Below are positions 1 to 5,705 of a stretch of 12,803 nucleotides of DNA, one piece after another. The position numbers and the translations under genes are program-made. Origin of the DNA: Actinomycetota bacterium (GTDB lineage: Bacteria; Actinomycetota; Thermoleophilia; Gaiellales; Gaiellaceae); the NCBI GenBank assembly GCA_013812265.1, contig JACCTQ010000204.1, positions 1 through 12,803 on the forward strand, written 5' to 3'. Below the pieces are notes generated by a model. It had not been told where the DNA came from. It did no database searches and worked only from the letters and a program-made list of their open reading frames with translations. Every line of letters begins with the position of its first letter. The stretch's first letter is position 1.

Positions 1-56
1 AGCGCGAGTCCCACACGCTGGCTAGGCGATTCCCCTTAGGTCCCAGGGACACGCCC

Positions 57-98
57 CTACCGGGCAGTACCTCCACTGCCCGAACAGTCTTCTGCCAA
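57..98 (-). CDS. possible 13-aa leader peptide
   Basis: A TTG codon sits 8 bases after GGAGG of a strong Shine-Dalgarno sequence and opens a frame reading MAEDCSGSGGTAR, then TAG. An in-frame GTG three codons earlier would give a 16-aa form, but it overlaps the SD. The frame runs entirely through the 61-82 hairpin, so translation would unwind it, as in translational attenuators. The peptide has no homopolymeric run of one amino acid to suggest which one would be sensed; it is simply Gly/Ser-rich. The call rests only on the SD and spacing and could be chance. Confidence 0.22.
   Translation of the reverse strand: MAEDCSGSGGTAR
61..82 (-). promoter_or_regulatory. 8-bp hairpin with SD-like loop
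   Basis: The arms 61-68 (CGGGCAGT) and 75-82 (ACTGCCCG) pair perfectly around a 6-base loop. Read leftward, the loop is GGAGGT, a Shine-Dalgarno core. No U-tract follows, so a simple intrinsic terminator is unlikely. Its position within the leader suggests an RNA regulatory role, which is inference. Confidence 0.4.
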
Positions 99-127
99 TC
101 GGACCACCTCCTTTCCGCGGTAGCGCC

Positions 128-155
128 AGTGTAGCGACTCCCCGAGATGGAACAA
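128..155 (-). promoter_or_regulatory. leftward sigma70-type promoter
   Basis: Read leftward, TTGTTC (155 to 150) is followed after 16 bases by TACACT (133 to 128). The predicted transcription start is near 121, a few bases before the SD at 114. The context GCTACACTGGC is the same as at the -10 box of deoC in this window, which supports TACACT being a working -10 hexamer in this genome. It lies just downstream of the Rieske gene, so the gene to the left is probably transcribed on its own. Confidence 0.5.
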
Positions 156-163
156 GCCTCTCG

Positions 164-478
164 CTACGTGAGGTCGACCTTGACCATTCCGTCGTCCACG
201 CGAACGGGGAACGTGTCCACCGGGATGTACGCGGGTAGGGTCAGCGCTTTCCCGGTGCGGATGTCGAAGTTCGCGCCGTGACGGGGGCAGACAGCGACAC
301 CGGTGTCTGGATCGAAGTCGCCCTCGGCGAGGGGGCCGTCATCGTGGGAACAGCGGTCCTCGAGCGCGTAGAGCTCCCCGCCGAGGTTGTAGACCCCGAC
401 CGAGATCTCACCGGCATGAACGATCTTCACCGATCCCGGTGGCAGCTCGTCGACCGGGCAGACGTTGAGCTCGGCCAC
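164..478 (-). CDS. Rieske [2Fe-2S] ferredoxin
   Basis: A small soluble electron-transfer protein of 104 aa, about normal for bphF/nirD-type Rieske ferredoxins. The cluster ligands are visible: C43-x-H45 (CSH) and C64-P-R-H67 (CPRHG), with the GANFD segment after the second pair as in the family. There is no signal peptide or membrane helix, so it should be cytoplasmic. Translation starts at GTG (478); no clear SD precedes it. Rieske ferredoxins of this type feed electrons to ring-hydroxylating oxygenases or accompany Suf Fe-S assembly clusters; no partner is visible in the window. It is divergent from hrcA, and the gene to its left appears to have its own promoter, so it may be monocistronic. 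The family call is firm; the physiological partner is unknown. Confidence 0.9.
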   Translation of the reverse strand: MAELNVCPVDELPPGSVKIVHAGEISVGVYNLGGELYALEDRCSHDDGPLAEGDFDPDTGVAVCPRHGANFDIRTGKALTLPAYIPVDTFPVRVDDGMVKVDLT

Positions 479-556
479 GAGCTAGGTGGTTGACCGGAAA
501 TTGCCACGCCGCCGGGGACGGCAGCGACCAAGCCGGACGCCGCACTCGTCCGCGGG

Positions 557-577
557 CAAGGCAGGATGCCTTGTCAA
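557..577 (-). promoter_or_regulatory. palindrome overlapping a TTGACA box
   Basis: The arms CAAGGCA (557-563) and TGCCTTG (567-573) form a perfect 7-bp inverted repeat with a 3-base centre. Leftward, a consensus -35 hexamer TTGACA (577 to 572) overlaps its outer arm. No good -10 hexamer follows at 16-19 bases, so the promoter is incomplete by inspection. The layout would suit a repressor or activator site controlling the Rieske gene (start at 478). It is not a CIRCE element. Confidence 0.3.
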
Positions 578-647
578 GGGCGAGGGCGACGTTCCGGCGC
601 CGTGTCGGGGCCGCCATCCGGCCCGTGGGAGTTTCCGATCAAGCATC

Positions 648-670
648 TAGAATTCCCTGCACCGAGGGGG
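648..670 (+). promoter_or_regulatory. hrcA -10 box and ribosome binding site
   Basis: TAGAAT (648-653) is a good -10 hexamer, and GAGGGGG (664-670) is a ribosome binding site 4 bases before the ATG. No convincing -35 hexamer is present at 16-18 bases upstream. The leader would be about 15 bases. No CIRCE operator (TTAGCACTC-N9-GAGTGCTAA) is seen here. Confidence 0.45.
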
Positions 671-674
671 ATCG

Positions 675-1709
675 ATGGAAACCGAGCTGACGGTTCGTCA
701 ACGCGACATTCTCAGGCGCGTCGTCGAGAGTTACGTGGCGACGGGACAGCCCGTGGGCTCACAGGGGCTCGTGGAGCGTTCCGGACTGAATGTCTCGTCG
801 TCCACGGTCCGGAGCGAGCTCGCGGAGCTCGAGCGGCTCGGTTTCCTGACGCACCCGCATACCTCCGCCGGTCGGGTGCCGACGGAGCGTGGCTACCGCC
901 TGTACGTCGACGGTCTGCTCGAGCGCATGGAGCCTCGTCCCGGCTCGCTCCCGCTCGACCTCACAGCAGCGCGCAGCGAGCTCGAGTCAGCGATGCGCGC
1001 GACCACGGAGATGCTTTCTCAGGTCACTCGACTGTTGGTACTCGTATCGGCCCCTCCGCTCGAGACGGCGATCGTCCGCCACGTCGAGGTGCTAAGGCTT
1101 CAGCCCCAGGTCGTGATGGTCGTCGTGATCACGTCGACGGGCGGGGTCACGAAACGGCTCCTGACGTCCGGCCAGCCGGTCGATCCAGGCCTCGCGAAGT
1201 GGGCCGGCGAGTACTTGAACGAGCGCGTCGCAGGCCTTCAGCTCGGCAGCCACCTGCTGCGCCAGCGGTTTGGTGACCAAAGCCTGTCGGTGCAGGAGCT
1301 CGCCTTTCTGGAGATGGTAGCCCCCACCTTCACGGACCTCGTGGAGGCGGAGGAGCAGCGACTGTTCGTCGGCGGCGCCGCGGGCTTACTCGCAGACGTG
1401 CGGCCGGACGAGCTGGAGGCGTGCCGGCGCCTGCTCGAGGTGCTCGAGCAGCGGGCAGCACTGCTCGGGATCATGGGTGGCGTGGTCGAGTCCAGGCGCG
1501 CATTCGTACGCATGGGTGCAGAGCTCGAGAATCCGGCGCTGCAGAACGTCTCGCTCGTGGGGGCGTCATATGGCCTGACGAACAGAACCCTGGGCGCCGT
1601 CAGTCTGCTGGGGCCGGTGCGCATGGATTACGACATGGCGATTCGCGCCGTACGGGGCGCGGCCCACGAGTTGTCCCGCTTCGTCGAGGAGGTGTACGAA
1701 GAGGGTTGA
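675..1709 (+). CDS. hrcA: heat-inducible transcription repressor HrcA
   Basis: HrcA represses chaperone operons by binding CIRCE operators and is kept active by GroEL. The 344-aa length is typical. The N-terminus (about 5-75) is the family winged helix-turn-helix: LTVRQRDIL, VGSQGLVERSGLNVSSSTVR as the helix-turn-helix, and HPHTSAGRVPTERGYRLYVD as the wing region. The remainder is the GAF-like/dimerisation part, including GPVRMDYDMAI and EVYEEG near the end, both characteristic. The ATG at 675 is preceded by a good RBS. dnaJ follows 43 bases later, the standard actinobacterial hrcA-dnaJ2 pairing. No CIRCE site is visible upstream, so its own gene may not be autoregulated through that operator; its targets (groEL and others) would lie outside the window. 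Confidence 0.96.
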   Translation: METELTVRQRDILRRVVESYVATGQPVGSQGLVERSGLNVSSSTVRSELAELERLGFLTHPHTSAGRVPTERGYRLYVDGLLERMEPRPGSLPLDLTAARSELESAMRATTEMLSQVTRLLVLVSAPPLETAIVRHVEVLRLQPQVVMVVVITSTGGVTKRLLTSGQPVDPGLAKWAGEYLNERVAGLQLGSHLLRQRFGDQSLSVQELAFLEMVAPTFTDLVEAEEQRLFVGGAAGLLADVRPDELEACRRLLEVLEQRAALLGIMGGVVESRRAFVRMGAELENPALQNVSLVGASYGLTNRTLGAVSLLGPVRMDYDMAIRAVRGAAHELSRFVEEVYEEG

Positions 1710-1739
1710 TCGGCCCTCGGGAGCCCCCGACGAGCGGGC

Positions 1740-1752
1740 TACTCTTGCATCC
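1740..1752 (+). promoter_or_regulatory. -10 box of a probable leaderless dnaJ promoter
   Basis: TACTCT (1740-1745) lies exactly 7 bases before the dnaJ ATG, so a transcript from it would begin at or within a base of the start codon. No Shine-Dalgarno sequence lies just before the ATG, which fits leaderless initiation. No -35 match is obvious. Confidence 0.4.
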
Positions 1753-2871
1753 ATGGCGACTACGGAGCGCGACTACTACGAGGTCCTGGGCCTCGCGCGG
1801 AGCGCGAGCGAGCAGGAGATCAAGAAGGCCTTCCGCCGGCTTGCACGCGAGCTTCACCCCGACGTCTCGGGCGCTCCCGATGCCGAGGGTCGGTTCCGGG
1901 AGGCGGCCGAGGCGTACGAAGTCCTGTCGAAGGCGGAGACCCGTGAGGTCTACGACCGCTACGGACACGCCGGCCTCCGCGGTGGCGGCTTCCAGCCCGG
2001 CCGCTTCGATTTCGGAAACCTGTCCGACCTCTTCTCGGCCTTCTTCGGCGACGAGGTCTTCGGCGCGGGAACCCGCTCGCGGCGGCGAAGCGGCGGGGAT
2101 GTCGGCGCCGAGGTGGCGATCGAGCTCCGGGATGCAGCCGAGGGGGCAAGGCGCGAGGTGCGCTTCGAGGTCGCGGTTCCCTGTGCATCGTGTGGAGGGA
2201 ATGGTGTCGAGCCGGGCACGAGTCCCACGACATGTCCGACCTGTGCGGGTGCCGGCGGCTTGCAGCAGGTCTCCACCAGCGTGTTCGGTGAGTTCGTCCG
2301 CACGCAGGCCTGTCCACGTTGCACCGGCGCCGGCCAGATCGTGGAGCATCCGTGCTCGACCTGCCAGGGGGCCGGCCGTGTCGCCGAGGAGCGCACTCTC
2401 GAGGTGGAGATACCGGCCGGCATTCACGACGGGCAGCGGATTCGCATCACCGGCGAAGGCCACGCAGGGTCTCGGGCCGGACGGTCCGGGGATGCTTACG
2501 TGCTCGTCCACGTCCGGCCCCATCCGAGACTCGCGCGTGACGGGAACGACATCGTGTCCACCGTCGATCTGACGATGACGCAGGCTGCCCTTGGCGCCCG
2601 CGTCGCGGTTGAGACGCTCGACGGCGACCACGAGCTCGAGTTCGGGCCCGGCACTCAACCCGGCGAGCTTCGTACCCTGCGTGGCCGCGGGATGCCGGTC
2701 TTGCAGGGGTTCGGCAGGGGTGACCATCGGGTCTTCGTCAACGTCGTCGTGCCACGGCGTCTCACGGAGGAGCAGCGGCGCCTGCTCGAGGACTTCGAGC
2801 GGGGTATCGCCGACGACGCCTACGAGCGGGACGAGGGGTTCTTCGAGAAGCTGAAGAGCGCGTTCCGCTGA
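1753..2871 (+). CDS. dnaJ: chaperone protein DnaJ (Hsp40)
   Basis: Co-chaperone that binds unfolded clients and stimulates DnaK ATPase. The 372-aa protein has the full type I layout: J-domain at 1-70 with HPD at 35-37; a short Gly/Phe linker (GGGFQPGRFDFGN); a zinc region of four CxxCxGxG-type repeats from C144 (CASCGGNG) through CPTCAGAG and CPRCTGAG to CSTCQGAG at 201; then the C-terminal client-binding domain. The tail ends in FFEKLKSAFR, as in actinobacterial DnaJ2 proteins. No grpE or dnaK accompanies it, so this is probably the hrcA-linked second DnaJ, with a dnaK-linked copy elsewhere. Its stop codon overlaps the likely CTG start of prmA. Confidence 0.97.
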   Translation: MATTERDYYEVLGLARSASEQEIKKAFRRLARELHPDVSGAPDAEGRFREAAEAYEVLSKAETREVYDRYGHAGLRGGGFQPGRFDFGNLSDLFSAFFGDEVFGAGTRSRRRSGGDVGAEVAIELRDAAEGARREVRFEVAVPCASCGGNGVEPGTSPTTCPTCAGAGGLQQVSTSVFGEFVRTQACPRCTGAGQIVEHPCSTCQGAGRVAEERTLEVEIPAGIHDGQRIRITGEGHAGSRAGRSGDAYVLVHVRPHPRLARDGNDIVSTVDLTMTQAALGARVAVETLDGDHELEFGPGTQPGELRTLRGRGMPVLQGFGRGDHRVFVNVVVPRRLTEEQRRLLEDFERGIADDAYERDEGFFEKLKSAFR

Positions 2872-3632
2872 GCGATCTCCGCAGGGTCTCGGTCTCGGTA
2901 GCGCTCGCACGAGCCGAGGAGGCCCGGGCCACCATGATGGAGCTCTTTCCGGAGGGGTTCGAGGAGATCGAGCGAGGAGAAGGACTGGAGCTTGCGGCGT
3001 ACACCGACGCGGGTGGTGAGGAGCGGGTGTTGCGGACTTTCGGCGCGGCGACCGGTAAGGACGTGGACGAGACGTGGCACGAGCGCTGGAAGCAGTTTCA
3101 CCGCCCCGTGCGGGTCCGCGACGTCTGGATCGGACCGACTTGGGAGACGCCTCCCGGCGACGTGCGAGCCCTCTTCATCGATCCGGAACGTGCCTTCGGA
3201 ACGGGAGGCCACGCCACCACCGTGCTCGCACTCGAGCTGCTGCTCGACTGCGAACGGGGGAGCCTGCTCGACATCGGCTGTGGATCCGGCGTACTCGCAC
3301 TCGCCGCGGCACTACATGGCTTCTCCCCCGTGCACGCGATCGATTCAGACCCGGTCTCCGTCGAGACCGCGCGCCGAAATGCGGTCGCGAACGGTGTCGA
3401 GCTGGACGTCTGGGCCGCGGACGCGGTCTCCGGGCCGCTCCCCGAGACTGACGTTGCCGTGGCGAACATCAGCGCAAAGACCATCGCGGCGATCGGGCCG
3501 ATGCTGAGAGCGCGCGTCCTCGTCACGTCGGGCTACCTCCTTCCGGAGGAGCCCGCGCTCGCCGGCTACCGGCGCCAGGACCGCCGCTCGCTCGGCGGCT
3601 GGGCGGCCGACCTCTACGCGCGCGACGAGTAG
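2868..3632 (+). CDS. prmA: ribosomal protein L11 methyltransferase PrmA
   Basis: SAM-dependent enzyme that trimethylates ribosomal protein L11. Visible motifs are FGTGGHATT (the PrmA signature), DIGCGSGVLALAA (SAM motif I), VANISAKTI and TSGYL. The first ATG (2934) would begin mid-domain at MMELFPEGFEE. In-frame codons upstream read LRRVSVSVALARAEEARAT, which looks like the usual N-terminal strand and helix of the family, and the only plausible start there is CTG 2868, giving a CTGA overlap with the dnaJ stop and 254 aa, about the size of the short Thermus-type PrmA. Against this, a GAGGAGG lies 11 bases before ATG 2934. The rsmE gene that usually follows prmA is absent. The function is well supported; the start is uncertain. 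Confidence 0.88.
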   Translation: MSDLRRVSVSVALARAEEARATMMELFPEGFEEIERGEGLELAAYTDAGGEERVLRTFGAATGKDVDETWHERWKQFHRPVRVRDVWIGPTWETPPGDVRALFIDPERAFGTGGHATTVLALELLLDCERGSLLDIGCGSGVLALAAALHGFSPVHAIDSDPVSVETARRNAVANGVELDVWAADAVSGPLPETDVAVANISAKTIAAIGPMLRARVLVTSGYLLPEEPALAGYRRQDRRSLGGWAADLYARDE

Positions 3633-3643
3633 ATTTCGGCCCC

Positions 3644-4834
3644 GTGACGAGCTTCTCCACCACGTTCCTCGGCTGCAAGGTCTCCCAGACCGACGCGCAG
3701 GAGATCCGCGACCGGTTACTCGGCGACGGCCACGTGGAGCGTGCCGGCGCCGCCGACGTGGCCGTCGTGAACACCTGCTGCGTCACTCACGAGGCGGTTC
3801 GGAAGTCACGCCAGGCGGTGTCGCGGGCGGCGCGCACGCACCGGCGTGTCTACGTCACGGGATGCGCCGCGAACCTGGCGGCAGACGCGTTCGCCGGCTT
3901 CTCAAAAGACGTGGTCGTCGTCCGCAGGCCGAGCGAGCAGACACCCGCCTTCGTTGCGGGCGATGTCGGGGCGATCGGCTGCGTGCGGGCAGACGCACGG
4001 CTGGACCGGGTGCGCGCGTTCGTCAAGATTCAGGACGGCTGCTCGTTCTCGTGCAATTTCTGCGTCATCCCGCTCGTGCGAGGCGCCACGCGGAGCCGCA
4101 GGGCCGAGGCGGTTCTGGCGGAGGTTCGGCGGCGCGTCGGACAGGGGCACCGCGAGGTCGTCTTGACCGGCATCAACCTCGGTTGCTTCCGGGATCGCGT
4201 CGCCGGCTACACGCTGGCCGGGCTCGTTCGCGAGGTGGCCCGGGTCCCGGGTCTCGCGCGGCTGCGCCTCTCGTCCATCGAGGTCAACCACCTGACCGAC
4301 GACTTGCTGTCCGCCATGCGCGAGACTCCATCCGTGGCGCCGCACCTACACGTCCCGCTCCAGTCCGGCGACGATCGCGTCCTCGAGGCGATGGGACGCC
4401 GTTACTCGGTCGCGACGTACCTGGCGCGGGTTCGCCGTGCCGAGGGGTTCAACATCACCACCGATGCGATCGTCGGTTTCCCGGCAGAGGACGAGGGGGC
4501 TTTCGAGCGAACACTCACCACCGTGGCCGACGCCGGCATCACGAAGGTGCATGTTTTCCCGTACTCGCCTCGACCCGGAACCAGGACGGCCGCAGCGGAC
4601 TCCGTGCCGCCGGCTGTCAAGAAGGAGCGCAGTGCTCGCCTCAGGGCAGCGTCTCACCAGGCGTGCCTGGAGCGATGGCGCGCGAAGATCGGCCGTGACG
4701 ACATGGTCCTGATCGACCGGCCGGGCCGCGGCTACGGCGCTGACTACTCACCCTGGCTCGTCCAAGGCGAGGTGGGCCAGCTCGTTCGGGTTCGCGCCCG
4801 AGCTGTGGTCGAGGAGGGGATCGTCGCTGCCTGA
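3644..4834 (+). CDS. mtaB: tRNA t6A37 methylthiotransferase MtaB
   Basis: Radical-SAM enzyme converting t6A to ms2t6A at position 37 of ANN-decoding tRNAs. The 396-aa protein has the UPF0004 N-terminal domain with three cluster-binding cysteines (C11 in GCKVSQTDAQE, a Cys in NTCC at 45-46, C74 in TGCA), then the radical-SAM CxxxCxxC at C133, C137 and C140 (CSFSCNFC), HVPLQSGDDRVL, and a C-terminal segment of about 50 residues consistent with a TRAM domain. The GCKVSQTDA start and position after prmA distinguish MtaB from MiaB and RimO. The GTG start lies 11 bases after prmA; no SD is visible, but TAGATT (3630-3635) lies 8 bases upstream and could be a leaderless -10. The HIT gene overlaps its end by 8 bases. 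Confidence 0.93.
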   Translation: MTSFSTTFLGCKVSQTDAQEIRDRLLGDGHVERAGAADVAVVNTCCVTHEAVRKSRQAVSRAARTHRRVYVTGCAANLAADAFAGFSKDVVVVRRPSEQTPAFVAGDVGAIGCVRADARLDRVRAFVKIQDGCSFSCNFCVIPLVRGATRSRRAEAVLAEVRRRVGQGHREVVLTGINLGCFRDRVAGYTLAGLVREVARVPGLARLRLSSIEVNHLTDDLLSAMRETPSVAPHLHVPLQSGDDRVLEAMGRRYSVATYLARVRRAEGFNITTDAIVGFPAEDEGAFERTLTTVADAGITKVHVFPYSPRPGTRTAAADSVPPAVKKERSARLRAASHQACLERWRAKIGRDDMVLIDRPGRGYGADYSPWLVQGEVGQLVRVRARAVVEEGIVAA

Positions 4835-5156
4835 GGACTGTCCCTTCTGCCGCCTCGTCAAAGAGGGTGACCACGTCCGCACAGGTGACGGCTTCGTGGC
4901 GATCGAAGACATCAACCCACGTGCGGACACGCACCTGCTCGTGCTTCCCGAGCGCCATGTGCCGAGCTTTCGGGAGATCGCCGAGTTCTCACCCGACGAG
5001 GCCAAGCGCATGCTCGATTTCATCGCCACGACAGCTCGCGACGCCGGCCTCGCGGACTACCGCATCGTCGCGAACGTCGGCGAGGAGGGCGGCCAGACGG
5101 TCTTCCACCTGCACTGGCACATCCTCGGCGGGCGCGTGACAGGAATGCCGCTGTGA
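4827..5156 (+). CDS. HIT (histidine triad) family nucleotide-binding protein
   Basis: Small purine nucleoside phosphoramidase or nucleotide hydrolase of the Hint branch. The triad is clear at H94-L-H96-W-H98 (FHLHWHILGG). The start matters: the first conventional codon (GTG 4896) would remove the family N-terminus. In frame upstream is CTG 4827, 7 bases after a strong RBS (GAGGAGGGG, 4811-4819), giving 109 aa beginning MPEDCPFCRLVKEG. This restores the C5-x-x-C8 pair that, with histidines, binds zinc in many Hint proteins. It overlaps the mtaB stop by 8 bases and yqeY by 4 (GTGA), so it sits within a translationally coupled run. The cellular substrate is unknown, as for most bacterial HIT proteins. 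Confidence 0.9.
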   Translation: MPEDCPFCRLVKEGDHVRTGDGFVAIEDINPRADTHLLVLPERHVPSFREIAEFSPDEAKRMLDFIATTARDAGLADYRIVANVGEEGGQTVFHLHWHILGGRVTGMPL

Positions 5157-5596
5157 CTCTCATACTGCGCATCGAGGACGAGCTCAAGGCGGCGATGCGG
5201 AGCGGCGACGCACCTCGCCGGGACGCCCTCCGGCTGACGCTGGCCGCACTCCGATCGGCGGAGAAGGAGCTCCAGCGGTCGCTCCACGAGTCCGAGGAGC
5301 TCCAGGTGCTGCAGCGGGAGCGGAAACGCCGTCTGGAGTCGGCCGAGGCCTTCTCCGCCGGAGGCCGGCAGGAGCAGGCCGAAGCGGAGGAGCAGGCGGT
5401 CGCGGTTCTGCAGGAGTTCATGCCAGAGGCGCTCTCCGAGGAGGAGCTGGAGGAGATCGTCGACAGCGTGATCGCCGAGGTCGGGGCCACGAGCCTCCGC
5501 GATCTCGGGCGCGTCATGGCCGACGTGATGCCGCAGGTCGCCGGCCGCGCCGACGGGTCGACCGTGACCCAGTTGGTGCGCGAGAAGCTCGCCTGA
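5153..5596 (+). CDS. yqeY: GatB/YqeY domain-containing protein
   Basis: A 147-aa protein, the normal length for YqeY. The family pattern is visible: an N-terminal helical part (RIEDELKAAMRSGDAPRRDALRL, then KELQRSLHESEELQVLQRERKRRLESAEAF), the helix around VLQEFMPEALSEEELEEIV, and DLGRVMADVMPQVAGRADGSTVTQLV at the end, which resembles the tail domain of GatB. In GatB that domain contacts tRNA in the amidotransferase; the stand-alone protein's role is not established. Starts at GTG in a 4-base GTGA overlap with the HIT gene. In Firmicutes yqeY also lies between mtaB and phoH, usually beside rpsU, which is missing here. Confidence 0.92.
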   Translation: MTLILRIEDELKAAMRSGDAPRRDALRLTLAALRSAEKELQRSLHESEELQVLQRERKRRLESAEAFSAGGRQEQAEAEEQAVAVLQEFMPEALSEEELEEIVDSVIAEVGATSLRDLGRVMADVMPQVAGRADGSTVTQLVREKLA

Positions 5597-5617
5597 CGCT
5601 CCGGGCCGCGCGTCCGA

Positions 5618-5633
5618 CCTCGCCCGAGCGAGG
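5618..5633 (+). other. short hairpin after yqeY
   Basis: CCTCGC (5618-5623) pairs with GCGAGG (5628-5633) over a 4-base loop. No T-run follows, so it is at most a weak or factor-assisted terminator between yqeY and the next promoter. Confidence 0.3.
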
Positions 5634-5692
5634 GACGACCTCGCCGCGCGGTCTCAGCTTGGCAAGCTCGAAGGCGCGGTGGCAGGAGTGCC

Positions 5693-5705
5693 TACACTGA
5701 GTACG
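5693..5705 (+). promoter_or_regulatory. -10 box of a probable leaderless phoH promoter
   Basis: TACACT (5693-5698) lies 7 bases before an in-frame GTG at 5706. The same hexamer lies 6 bases before the deoC ATG. A TTGGCA at 5660 is too far (27 bases) to serve as its -35. The gap of about 80-110 bases before phoH, the largest within the block, fits an internal promoter here. Confidence 0.4.

Larger units (their letters stand above)
1..121 (-). other. 5' part of an unidentified leftward transcript (structured leader)
   Basis: This stretch lies just downstream of a good leftward promoter and continues past the window edge. Read leftward it has AAAGGAGGTGG (114 to 104), close to an ideal Shine-Dalgarno sequence, then a TTG at 98 that opens a 13-codon frame ending in TAG at 57. 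A perfect 8-bp hairpin follows (61-68 with 75-82), whose 6-base loop reads GGAGGT leftward. An 11-base palindrome, GTCCCTGGGAC, lies further on. No ATG occurs leftward. Another frame starting at a GTG inside the hairpin stays open to the edge, but no protein family is recognisable in about 25 codons. It could be a leader-peptide region, the start of a gene with a GTG start, or a small RNA. Confidence 0.35.

Noticed and set aside
100..116. CCACCTCCTTTC on the plus strand resembles the 3' end (anti-SD) of 16S rRNA
   Set aside because: The upstream bases do not form helix 45 and match no rRNA. Read leftward the same bases are simply a strong Shine-Dalgarno sequence behind a promoter.
1421..2572. 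A 383-codon plus-strand frame across hrcA and dnaJ
   Set aside because: Composition is Arg/Pro/Ser-rich shadow sequence crossing two well-supported genes in another frame.
1600..2910. A 436-codon open frame antisense to dnaJ
   Set aside because: It is a product of high GC and codon bias opposite dnaJ; no domain or motif is recognisable, and the sense strand encodes a complete DnaJ.
3862..4698. A 278-codon alternative frame inside mtaB
   Set aside because: Extremely Arg/Gly-rich, no motif, and mtaB is intact in its own frame.
5618..5633. Intrinsic terminator after yqeY
   Set aside because: The hairpin is short and no T-run follows, so it is listed only as a hairpin.
5660..5665. TTGGCA as -35 box for phoH
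   Set aside because: It is 27 bases from TACACT, too far for a sigma70-type spacer.
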